Source: Pseudomonadota bacterium
GTDB lineage: Bacteria > Pseudomonadota > Gammaproteobacteria > Pseudomonadales > UBA5518
DNA length: 6,446 bases
Direction: 5' to 3'
Assembly: GCA_963204845.1 (NCBI GenBank)
Contig: CAUJIL010000206.1
Span: 1 to 6,446 of the forward strand
Position numbers and translations under genes: made by a program. The notes under the pieces were generated by a model. That model had not been told where the DNA came from, ran no database searches, and was given only the letters and a program-made list of their open reading frames with translations. Below are positions 1 through 6,131 of this stretch, piece after piece; the stretch's first letter is position 1, and every line of letters starts with the position of its first letter.

Positions 1-22
1 GTACATCTCGCAGAACCTGTGA
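1..22 (+). CDS. flgG: 3' end of upstream gene, probably distal rod protein FlgG (partial)
   Basis: Reading from base 2, the window opens with six codons (Y-I-S-Q-N-L) followed by TGA at 20-22. The sequence itself shows only that an open frame ends here. The name is inferred mainly from position: flgG normally lies directly upstream of flgH, and a short amphipathic tail ending in Leu after a Gln/Asn is typical of FlgG C-termini. FlgG forms the distal rod of the flagellar drive shaft. Its stop overlaps the ribosome binding site of flgH, which suggests translational coupling. Too little is present to identify it from sequence alone. Confidence 0.5.
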
Positions 23-25
23 GGG
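21..25 (+). promoter_or_regulatory. Ribosome binding site deciding the flgH start
   Basis: GAGGG at 21-25 lies eight bases before the ATG at 34, a normal Shine-Dalgarno spacing. It overlaps the upstream stop codon (TGA, 20-22). The alternative GTG at 19 has no comparable purine-rich site before it, so this element favours the ATG. Confidence 0.6.
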
Positions 26-33
26 CGGCCCCG

Positions 34-726
34 ATGACTTCGCCAACCGGCTGGTGGCGCGCGATGTGCGCCGCGCTGGCGCTGCTGCTGGCAGGCTGCG
101 CGAGCGCACCCCTGCGCGAGATGCCGAACGACCCCGCCTACGCGCCGGTCGTGGCCAACGAGCCGGCCGCGGACTTCCATGCGGCCGGTGCGATCCGCCA
201 GGCGCGCTTCGGGACTTCGTTGTTCTCGGACCGGCGCGCGACGCAGGTCGGCGACATCATCACGGTGCGGCTGGTCGAGCGCACCGCGGCCCGCAAGGAT
301 GCCGACACGCAGATCCAGAAGAGCGCCGAGGTCGCGATCGACGAGGGTACGGTGCTCGGCAAGGAAGCGAAACTCGGTGGACTAACGCTCGGCACTGATC
401 TGGGCGGCGAACGTGATTTCAACGGGGAGGCCGAAAGCTCGCAGAGCAACAGCCTGAACGGCAGCATCGCGGTCAGCGTCATCGAGGTGCTGCCGAACGG
501 GTTGCTGCGCGTGCGCGGCGAGAAGTGGCTGCAACTCAACCGCGGCAGCGAATACGTGCGCCTTACCGGGCTGGTGCGCCAGGAAGACCTGGGACCGGAT
601 AACTCGGTCGCCTCCACGCGGCTCGCCGACGCGCGCATCGGCTACAGCGGCACCGGCGAGCTCGCGGCCGCGAACCGCATGGGCTGGCTGACACGCTTCT
701 TCAACAGTGGATGGTTCCCGCTATGA
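34..726 (+). CDS. flgH: Flagellar L-ring lipoprotein FlgH
   Basis: FlgH forms the outer-membrane L ring, which with the P ring acts as the bushing through which the rod turns. From the ATG at 34 the protein is 230 residues, close to the usual length of about 230. It starts with a lipoprotein signal peptide: Arg9, a hydrophobic stretch, then the lipobox L-A-G-C with Cys22 as the lipidated residue. Family motifs follow: S-L-F-S-D-R-R-A-T-Q-V-G-D-I-I-T-V at about 62-78, the N-G-L-L-R-V-R-G-E-K-W block from 155, the G-Y-S-G-T-G motif near 203 and G-W-L-T-R-F-F at 217-223. A GTG at 19 in the same frame would add five residues and overlap the previous stop as GTGA. The ATG is preferred for its ribosome binding site, although the overlap makes the GTG possible. 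The stop overlaps the flgI start. Confidence 0.96.
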   Translation: MTSPTGWWRAMCAALALLLAGCASAPLREMPNDPAYAPVVANEPAADFHAAGAIRQARFGTSLFSDRRATQVGDIITVRLVERTAARKDADTQIQKSAEVAIDEGTVLGKEAKLGGLTLGTDLGGERDFNGEAESSQSNSLNGSIAVSVIEVLPNGLLRVRGEKWLQLNRGSEYVRLTGLVRQEDLGPDNSVASTRLADARIGYSGTGELAAANRMGWLTRFFNSGWFPL

Positions 727-1859
727 ACGTCAGTGCAAGGTTCGTCCTGGCGCGCACGCTCGGTGCGTGCGCGCTGCTTGCGCTGCTGCTCGCGCTGGCG
801 CCGGCAGCACGCGCCGAGCGCATCAAGGACATCGCGACGCTGGCCGGCGTGCGCGCGAACCACCTGATCGGCTACGGGCTGGTGGTCGGGCTGGACGGCA
901 CCGGCGACCAGACCACCCAGGCGCCGTTCACCTCGCAGTCGTTCATGAGCATGCTGCGCCAGTTCGGCATCGCGCTGCCCGAAGGGGTGCGGCTGCAGCT
1001 GAAGAACGTGGCCGCGGTCGCGGTGCACGCGCAGCTGCCGCCGTTCGTGAAGCCCGGGCAGACGATCGACATCACGGTGTCCTCGCTCGCCAACGCGAAG
1101 AGCCTGCGCGGCGGCACGCTGCTGCTGACGCCGTTGAAGGGAATCGACGGCGAGGTCTATGCACTCGCGCAGGGCGATCTGGTGGTCGGCGGCTTCGGCG
1201 CCGAGGGGCAGGACGGCTCGCGGATCTCGGTCAACGTGCCGAGCGTGGGACGCATCGCCGGCGGCGCCTCGATCGAGCGCGCGGTCGAGACCTCGTTCAC
1301 CCAGGGCGGCGACCTGGTGTTCAACCTCATTCGCCCCGATTTCACCACCGCGCGCCGCGTCGCGCAGAAAATCAACGAGACGCTGGGGCCGCAGGTCGCC
1401 AGCGCGCTCGATGCCGCCTCGGTGCAGGTACGCTCGCCCGGCGATCCCTCGCAGCGGGTATCCTTCGCCTCGCTGCTCGAGAACCTCGAGGTCGATCCCG
1501 GCGAGGCGCCCGCGCGCGTGGTGATCAACTCGCGCACCGGCACCATCGTGGTCGGCAACCACGTCACGGTCGAGCCGGTCGCGATCACACACGGCAGCAT
1601 GACGGTGGTGGTGTCCGAAAGTCCCGCGGTCAGCCAGCCGGCGCCGTTCCGCGGAGGCGGTGAGACGGTCGTGGTGCCGCAGTCCACGGTCGAGGTGCAG
1701 CAGGAGGGCAATCCGATGTGGAAGCTGGGCGCGGTGCGCACCATCGACGAGCTGGTCGAGGCGGTCAACAGCGTGGGCGCGGCTCCGGGCGACCTGATGG
1801 CCATTCTCGAGGCGTTGAAGCAGGCCGGCGCGCTGCGCGCCGAGCTGATCGTGATCTGA
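723..1859 (+). CDS. flgI: Flagellar P-ring protein FlgI
   Basis: FlgI is secreted to the periplasm by the Sec route and assembles the P ring around the rod at the peptidoglycan layer. From ATG 723 it is 378 residues, close to the family's usual 365-370. The signal peptide spans about residues 1-31: two early Arg, a long Leu/Ala core, and probable cleavage after A-R-A before E-R-I-K-D, the conserved start of mature FlgI. Next come the G-Y-G-L-V-V-G-L-D-G-T-G-D-Q block (DGTGDQ at 58-63) and, at the end, the typical L-K-Q-A-G-A-L-x-A-E-L-I-V-I tail. An ATG at 711 would add four residues. ATG 723 is chosen because it overlaps the flgH stop as ATGA, a common coupling arrangement, though neither start has a strong Shine-Dalgarno. 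Mature FlgI has no cysteine, so it cannot form the disulfide known in enteric FlgI. Confidence 0.97.
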   Translation: MNVSARFVLARTLGACALLALLLALAPAARAERIKDIATLAGVRANHLIGYGLVVGLDGTGDQTTQAPFTSQSFMSMLRQFGIALPEGVRLQLKNVAAVAVHAQLPPFVKPGQTIDITVSSLANAKSLRGGTLLLTPLKGIDGEVYALAQGDLVVGGFGAEGQDGSRISVNVPSVGRIAGGASIERAVETSFTQGGDLVFNLIRPDFTTARRVAQKINETLGPQVASALDAASVQVRSPGDPSQRVSFASLLENLEVDPGEAPARVVINSRTGTIVVGNHVTVEPVAITHGSMTVVVSESPAVSQPAPFRGGGETVVVPQSTVEVQQEGNPMWKLGAVRTIDELVEAVNSVGAAPGDLMAILEALKQAGALRAELIVI

Positions 1860-1867
1860 GCCGGTGC

Positions 1868-1872
1868 GGGAG
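1868..1872 (+). promoter_or_regulatory. Ribosome binding site deciding the flgJ start
   Basis: GGGAG at 1868-1872 sits nine bases before the ATG at 1882. It lies inside the extra codons that a GTG start at 1864 would translate, and that GTG has only a weak purine context upstream. This favours the ATG as the flgJ start. Confidence 0.5.
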
Positions 1873-1881
1873 TCCGGGGCG

Positions 1882-2850
1882 ATGGGCGCAGCGGTGGCGA
1901 ATCCGGCGGCCTGGACCGATAGTTCCGGTCTGCAGTCCATCAGCGCGCTCGGACGCACCGATCGTGCGGCGGCGCTGCAGGCGGCGGCGCGTCAGTTCGA
2001 GTCCTTCTTCGTCTCGCAGATGCTCTCGGGCATGCGCGCGGCCAACGGAGTGTTTGCCGACGACAACCCGCTCAACACCGGCGAGATGCAGTTTCGCCAG
2101 GAGCTGCTGGACCGGCAGCTGGCGGTGTCGCTGACCGCCGGGCGCGGCATCGGTCTCGGCGACCTGCTGGCGCGTCAGTTGCAACGGCAGTTCGGAGCCA
2201 CGCCGACGACCGGCGCGGCCACCGGCGTCGCGGCCTCGGACGAGGCACAACTCGCGGCGCGGCGCATCGACAAGGCGCCGGCGGCGCCAAAGACGGGGCT
2301 GCCGGTGGTGCTCGGCAACGCAATGCGCCTGCTCGAGCCGGTCGCACGGCGCGCGCAGAGGCGCATCGCCGAGGGACTGTTCGGCGGCAAGGAGAGCTTC
2401 GTGAGCGCGTTGCTGCCCGACGCCAGGCGCGCCGCCCGCGCGCTCGGCGTCGATCATCGCGTACTGATCGCGCAGTCGGCGCTCGAGACCGGCTGGGGCC
2501 AGTCGATACTCGCCGACCACGCCGGGCGCAGCAGCAACAACCTGTTCAACATCAAGGCGGGCAGCTACTGGTCGGGTCCGTCGGTGGGCGTCACGGCGCT
2601 GGAGTACGTGCACGGGCTGCCGCAGCCGCAACGCGCGCGCTTTCGGGCCTACGGATCGTACGCCGAGAGTTTCGCCGATTACGTCGAGCTGCTGCGCTCG
2701 CAGCCGCGCTACGCCGCCGCGCTCGCGAACGCCCCCGATACGGCACGCTTCGTCCGCTCGCTGGCGCGGGCGGGCTATGCCACCGATCCGGACTACGCGC
2801 GCAAGGTGCTGGAGTTGATGGGCGACGCTGCGATCGCGGGGGCGGACTGA
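1882..2850 (+). CDS. flgJ: Rod cap / peptidoglycan hydrolase FlgJ
   Basis: FlgJ caps the growing rod in the periplasm and cuts peptidoglycan so that the rod can pass. From ATG 1882 it is 322 residues, near the usual 310-320 of two-domain FlgJ. The N-terminal rod-binding domain covers about 17-100, with the typical A-A-R-Q-F-E-S-F-F-V-S-Q-M-L pattern at 35-48 and G-E-M-Q-F-R-Q-E-L-L-D from 67. An Ala/Arg/Pro-rich linker of about 65 residues follows. The C-terminal GH73 glucosaminidase domain starts near 165. It keeps A-L-E-T-G-W-G with the probable catalytic Glu202, N-L-F-N-I-K, a second acidic candidate Glu241 in L-E-Y, and the S-Y-A-E-S-F-A-D-Y block. No signal peptide is seen, as expected for a protein exported by the flagellar type III apparatus. 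A GTG at 1864 would add six residues. The gene ends three bases before flgK. Confidence 0.96.
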   Translation: MGAAVANPAAWTDSSGLQSISALGRTDRAAALQAAARQFESFFVSQMLSGMRAANGVFADDNPLNTGEMQFRQELLDRQLAVSLTAGRGIGLGDLLARQLQRQFGATPTTGAATGVAASDEAQLAARRIDKAPAAPKTGLPVVLGNAMRLLEPVARRAQRRIAEGLFGGKESFVSALLPDARRAARALGVDHRVLIAQSALETGWGQSILADHAGRSSNNLFNIKAGSYWSGPSVGVTALEYVHGLPQPQRARFRAYGSYAESFADYVELLRSQPRYAAALANAPDTARFVRSLARAGYATDPDYARKVLELMGDAAIAGAD

Positions 2851-2853
2851 TCC

Positions 2854-4857
2854 ATGGCCGACCTGTTGCGCATCGCCACCTCCGGCTTGCTCGCGTACCA
2901 GGGTGCGCTGAACACCACCGGGCACAACATCGCCAACGCCTCGGTCGAGGGGTTCAGCCGCCAGCGCGCCGAGTTCGCGACGCTGCCGGGGCGCGAGCTC
3001 AACGGGCTGGTATTCGGCAACGGGGTTGAGGTCGAGGCGGTGTCGCGCCTGGTGGACCGCTTCGTGACCGGGCAGCTGCGTACCGACACCTCGGTCTACC
3101 AGCGCGCGCGTATCTTCGCCTCCTACGGTGAGCAACTCGACTCGCTGTTCGCCGACGCCTCGATCGGGATATCGGATCGCATCGACGACTTCTTCGCCGC
3201 ACTGGGCGATGCGGCCAGCGATCCGCAGTCGCTTGCGCTGCGCGGACTGGTGCTCGATTCCGCCGCGGCCCTTGGCGATCGCTTCAACGCGCTGCATGCG
3301 CGCCTCGCCGGAATCGACGCGGCGCTTAACACGCGCCTCGACGTGCTCGCCGGCGAGGTCACCACGCTTGCCCAGGGGGTGGCGCGGCTCAACGCGGAAA
3401 TCGGCATGCGCCTGGGCAGCCAGGGCACGACCGGCCAGCAGCCCAACGACCTGCTCGATGAGCGCGACCGGCTGGTGCTGCAGTTGTCCGCGCTCGTCGA
3501 CGTGCAGGTCGTGGCCGACGGCAATGCGCTTAACCTCTACCTCGGCAAGGGGCAGGCACTGGTGACCGGCACCCGGGCCAACGCCGCGGTGGCCGTCGAG
3601 GATCCCCTCGATCCGTCGCGCCTCCAGCTCGCGCTGCGCATCGGCGGCGCCACGGCGATCGTCTCGCAGTCGACGACCGGCGGCGAGGCCGGCGGGCTGC
3701 TGGCCTTTCGCGAGCAGATGCTCGATCCGGCGTTCAATTCACTGGGCCGTATCGCGCTCGCCCTGAGCGCGAACGTGAACGCGCAGAACGCGCTCGGCGT
3801 GGACCTCGATGGCGCGCTCGGCGCCGCCGTCTTCAGCGATCCCGACGAACAGCTGGCGGCGGCGCTGCGGGCGCGTCCGGCGGCCGATAACGACCCGGCC
3901 TCCACCGGCGGTGTGCGCGTGTTCATCACGGATCCCGCGCAGCTGACGACCAGCGATTACCGGCTCGACATCGGCGCCGGCGGTTCCTGGCGCCTGCTGC
4001 GCCTGCAGGACGACACCCTCGCCGCCAGTGGCGCCAGCCTGGCCGATACGCTGGTCAGCGTCGACGGTTTCACGCTCGACCTGAACCTCAGCGAGTTGCC
4101 GCCGGGCAACTTTGTCGATGGCGACCGCTTCCTGATCCAGCCCACGCGGCGCGGCGCGCAGTCGGTGCAGACCGTGATGACGCGCCCCGAGGATCTCGCG
4201 CTGGCCGGCGCCGTGCGCGCCAGCGCCGCCGCCGGCAACATCGGATCCGGCGTCCTCGGCGAGGTGCGCACGCTCGACACCACGAGCGCCGCGTTCGCGA
4301 CGCCGGGCGCGCTGTCGCCGCCGCTGCTGGTGCGTTTCCGCAGCACCACGCGCTACGACATCCTCGATGCGGACACCTCGGCGGTGCTGCATTCGGGCCT
4401 CGAGTTCACGCCGGGAGCGAGCAACACGCTGCTCGGTGCCGAGGCCTCCGATCCCGTCTGGTACGGCTTCCAGGTAACGCTGTCCGGGAGTCCGGCCGCT
4501 GGCGACAGTTTCCGCATCGACTACAACGCGGGCGCGGTGGCCGACAACCGCAACGCGAGGCTGATGTCGGCGCTGCAGTCGGCCGCTACAGTGGCAGGCG
4601 GGCGCATCGGCTACCAGCAGGCGTACAACCTGCTGGTCTCGGGCGTGGGCAGCACGACGCGCTCGGCGCGCATCGACAGCGAATCGGGTCTGGCGGTGCT
4701 CGAGCAGACGCAGGACCGGCGTGAACAGCTGTCGGGGGTCAACCTGGACGAGGAAGCGGCCAACCTGATCCGTTTCGAACAGGCTTACAATGCATCGGCA
4801 CAGGTGATCGCGGTGGCGCGTGCCGTGCTCGACGCGCTGTTCGACGCGATCGGCTGA
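2854..4857 (+). CDS. flgK: Hook-filament junction protein FlgK (HAP1)
   Basis: FlgK is the first hook-filament junction protein. It is exported by the flagellar type III system and assembles on the hook tip below FlgL. At 667 residues it is much longer than the enteric form (about 547) and closer to the long forms of pseudomonads. The N-terminal axial block is canonical: S-G-L-L-A-Y-Q-G-A-L-N-T-T-G-H-N-I-A-N-A at about 10-29, then G-F-S-R-Q. N-D-L-L-D-E-R-D-R-L is found from 198 and the N-A-Q-N-A-L-G-V-D-L-D-G block from about 308. Residues 367-557 form the extra, beta-rich part, with one clear and one weaker repeat of a module ending G-D-x-F-x-I. The C-terminal coiled-coil block (627-667) holds G-V-N-L-D-E-E-A-A-N-L. 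A GGCGGA ribosome binding site at 2841-2846 lies seven bases before ATG 2854. No cysteine is present. Confidence 0.97.
   Translation: MADLLRIATSGLLAYQGALNTTGHNIANASVEGFSRQRAEFATLPGRELNGLVFGNGVEVEAVSRLVDRFVTGQLRTDTSVYQRARIFASYGEQLDSLFADASIGISDRIDDFFAALGDAASDPQSLALRGLVLDSAAALGDRFNALHARLAGIDAALNTRLDVLAGEVTTLAQGVARLNAEIGMRLGSQGTTGQQPNDLLDERDRLVLQLSALVDVQVVADGNALNLYLGKGQALVTGTRANAAVAVEDPLDPSRLQLALRIGGATAIVSQSTTGGEAGGLLAFREQMLDPAFNSLGRIALALSANVNAQNALGVDLDGALGAAVFSDPDEQLAAALRARPAADNDPASTGGVRVFITDPAQLTTSDYRLDIGAGGSWRLLRLQDDTLAASGASLADTLVSVDGFTLDLNLSELPPGNFVDGDRFLIQPTRRGAQSVQTVMTRPEDLALAGAVRASAAAGNIGSGVLGEVRTLDTTSAAFATPGALSPPLLVRFRSTTRYDILDADTSAVLHSGLEFTPGASNTLLGAEASDPVWYGFQVTLSGSPAAGDSFRIDYNAGAVADNRNARLMSALQSAATVAGGRIGYQQAYNLLVSGVGSTTRSARIDSESGLAVLEQTQDRREQLSGVNLDEEAANLIRFEQAYNASAQVIAVARAVLDALFDAIG
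4324..4524 (+). other. Beta-rich module in FlgK (residues 491-557), similar to a FlgL module
   Basis: This part of flgK encodes a segment that begins L-L-V-R-F, has Y-D-I-L and a T-P-G-A-S centre, and ends G-F-Q-V-T-L-S-G-S-P-A-A-G-D-S-F-R-I. The same order of marks (V-V-R-F, T-Y-I-V, T-P-G, G-V-E-V-T-I-T-G-N-P-A-P-G-D-E-F-I) occurs in FlgL. It is an outer-domain insertion relative to the short enteric FlgK. The similarity was judged by eye, without an alignment score. Confidence 0.6.
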
Positions 4858-4870
4858 ACGGAGACCGCGC

Positions 4871-6106
4871 ATGCGCATCTCGACCTCCCACATCTTCGAC
4901 ACCGGCGTGCGCAACATGGCGCGCGCGCAGGCCGAGGTGGCACGTACGCAGGAGCAGATCTCCGCCTCGACCCGCATCCTCTCGCCCGCCGACGACCCCG
5001 CCGGCGCCGCGATCGCGCTCGGGATCCGGCAGGAAAAGGCGCGCAGCACGCAGTACCTGCGCAACGCCGACCTTGCCGAGAACGATCTGCGCCAGCAGGA
5101 CATCGTGCTCGAGTCGGTCGGGAACGTGCTCCTCAGGGTCAAGGATCTGGCGTTGCAGGCCAACAACGCAACCCTTGCGGTGAGCGAGCGCGCGACCATC
5201 GTCGCCGCGCTGAACAGCGCCGGCGAGGAGTTGCTCGCGCTGTTCAATACACGCAGTGCCAGTGGTGATTACCTGTTCGCCGGTGGCGTGGCCGACCAGG
5301 CGCCGTTCGTCGTCGCGGCGAACGGACAGCTCGTGTATCAGGGCGACGACGAGACGCGGCGCGTCGACGTCGGCGACGGGGTTGCACTGCGGTCGCGCGA
5401 TTCCGGGCGCGCGCTGTTCGTCGACGTGCCGGCCGCGGCGCCGACCTTCGTCACCCGCGCGGATGCCACCAACCGCGGCAGCGGGGCGGTGTCGGCGGGC
5501 CGCGTGGTCGATCCGGCCGCCTATGCCGGCGTGTATCCCGACGATATCGTGGTGCGCTTCTCCAATCCGCCCGGCACCTACATCGTCAGCAGCGTGGACC
5601 AGGCGAGCGGTGCCATCACGCGCGAGCGTCCGCGCACCGCCTACACTCCGGGAGAGCCGCTGACGGTGACCATTCTGGGTGTCGAGGTCACGATCACCGG
5701 CAACCCGGCGCCCGGTGACGAATTCATTCTCGAGGCGCGCGCAACCGAGCCGATCGCGCTGACGGTCCAGCGACTTGCCCAGGGGCTGGCGGCCGCACCC
5801 GATACGCCGCAGGGCGCCAGCGAGCGCGCCCAGGTCGTCGCCACGGCATTGGCCGGACTCGACAGCGCGCTGCAGTCGCTGAGCGGGCGGCGCGCCGACG
5901 CCGGCACGCGGCTGGCGCGGCTCGACGATCTGCGCACCGAGCAGCGCGCGATCGATCTGGCGAACGACGAGCTGGCGTCCGACCTGGTCGATCTGGATCT
6001 CGAGGAAGCCGCCAGCCGCCTGGCGTTCCATACGCTGGTCCTGCAGGCGGCGCAGCAGAGTCTGGCGAAAGTCGCGGGGTTGTCGCTGTTCTCGTTCCTG
6101 CGCTGA
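4871..6106 (+). CDS. flgL: Hook-filament junction protein FlgL (HAP3)
   Basis: FlgL is the second junction protein, placed between FlgK and the flagellin filament, and is exported through the flagellar type III apparatus. From ATG 4871 it is 411 residues against about 317 in enterics. The flagellin-like N-terminus has M-R-I-S-T and the diagnostic S-P-A-D-D-P-A-G-A-A at 38-47. The S-G-D-Y-L-F-A-G-G motif is at 131-139 and Y-Q-G-D-D-E-T-R-R from 156, both usual in FlgL. Residues of about 180-290 form an insert that accounts for most of the extra length and resembles a module in FlgK. The C-terminal axial helix (374-411) has D-L-D-L-E-E-A-A-S-R-L. GGAGA at 4860-4864, six bases before the ATG, is a good ribosome binding site. 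The frame stays open upstream inside flgK, but the start matches the family here. No cysteine is present. Confidence 0.96.
   Translation: MRISTSHIFDTGVRNMARAQAEVARTQEQISASTRILSPADDPAGAAIALGIRQEKARSTQYLRNADLAENDLRQQDIVLESVGNVLLRVKDLALQANNATLAVSERATIVAALNSAGEELLALFNTRSASGDYLFAGGVADQAPFVVAANGQLVYQGDDETRRVDVGDGVALRSRDSGRALFVDVPAAAPTFVTRADATNRGSGAVSAGRVVDPAAYAGVYPDDIVVRFSNPPGTYIVSSVDQASGAITRERPRTAYTPGEPLTVTILGVEVTITGNPAPGDEFILEARATEPIALTVQRLAQGLAAAPDTPQGASERAQVVATALAGLDSALQSLSGRRADAGTRLARLDDLRTEQRAIDLANDELASDLVDLDLEEAASRLAFHTLVLQAAQQSLAKVAGLSLFSFLR
5546..5731 (+). other. Beta-rich module in FlgL (residues 226-287), similar to the FlgK module
   Basis: This part of flgL encodes I-V-V-R-F, T-Y-I-V, a T-P-G-E centre and the ending G-V-E-V-T-I-T-G-N-P-A-P-G-D-E-F-I. 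It lines up by eye with FlgK residues 491-557. It lies in the variable, solvent-facing part of FlgL between the conserved axial helices and explains much of the protein's extra length. Confidence 0.6.
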
Positions 6107-6131
6107 ACCGAAGGGGTCGCGCCAGGTTCAG
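6103..6131 (+). terminator. Inverted repeat over both convergent stop codons; possible bidirectional terminator
   Basis: CTGAACC at 6103-6109 is matched perfectly by GGTTCAG at 6125-6131. The left arm contains the flgL stop and the right arm the stop of the - strand gene. Two more G-C pairs (6113-6114 with 6122-6123) could form inside the 15-base loop. No T-run follows either arm, so this is not a canonical intrinsic terminator. Three of the seven pairs follow simply from both genes ending in TGA. It could be a weak terminator or chance. Confidence 0.3.

Noticed and set aside
707..1663. Second + strand frame of 318 codons inside flgI
   Set aside because: It is an out-of-frame reading of flgI with an Arg/Ala-rich translation. 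The flgI frame has full family conservation and a signal peptide.
642..1958. Antisense open frame of 438 codons opposite flgI, and a similar one at 4739-6031 opposite flgL
   Set aside because: Both are His/Arg/Gly-rich low-complexity translations without motifs or ribosome binding sites, lying fully opposite conserved genes.
2674..2681. GCCGATTA near the end of flgJ, a possible sigma-28 -10 for flgK
   Set aside because: No -35 match at the required spacing (2655-2662 reads ATCGTACG). The nearby GAGAGTTT is only a few bases away, which is the wrong distance.
1765..3297. Long antisense open frame of 510 codons opposite flgI, flgJ and flgK
   Set aside because: It is the mirror of strongly GC-biased codon use, has low-complexity Arg/Ala/Gln-rich translation, no recognisable domain, and crosses three real genes.
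3883..3890. GCCGATAA, identical to the sigma-28 -10 consensus, inside flgK
   Set aside because: The bases about 11 upstream (GCTGCGGG) bear no resemblance to the TAAAGTTT -35 element, and the site is deep inside a coding region where it encodes part of A-D-N-D.
4820..4870. Extended flgL frame starting inside flgK
   Set aside because: The extra 17 residues are Arg-rich and unlike FlgL. ATG 4871 gives the family's M-R-I-S-T start and has a well-placed ribosome binding site.
3739..5247. Antisense open frame of 502 codons opposite flgK and flgL
   Set aside because: Same GC-driven shadow effect. The composition is Arg/Ala/Ser-rich with no family features, while the + strand proteins are unmistakable.
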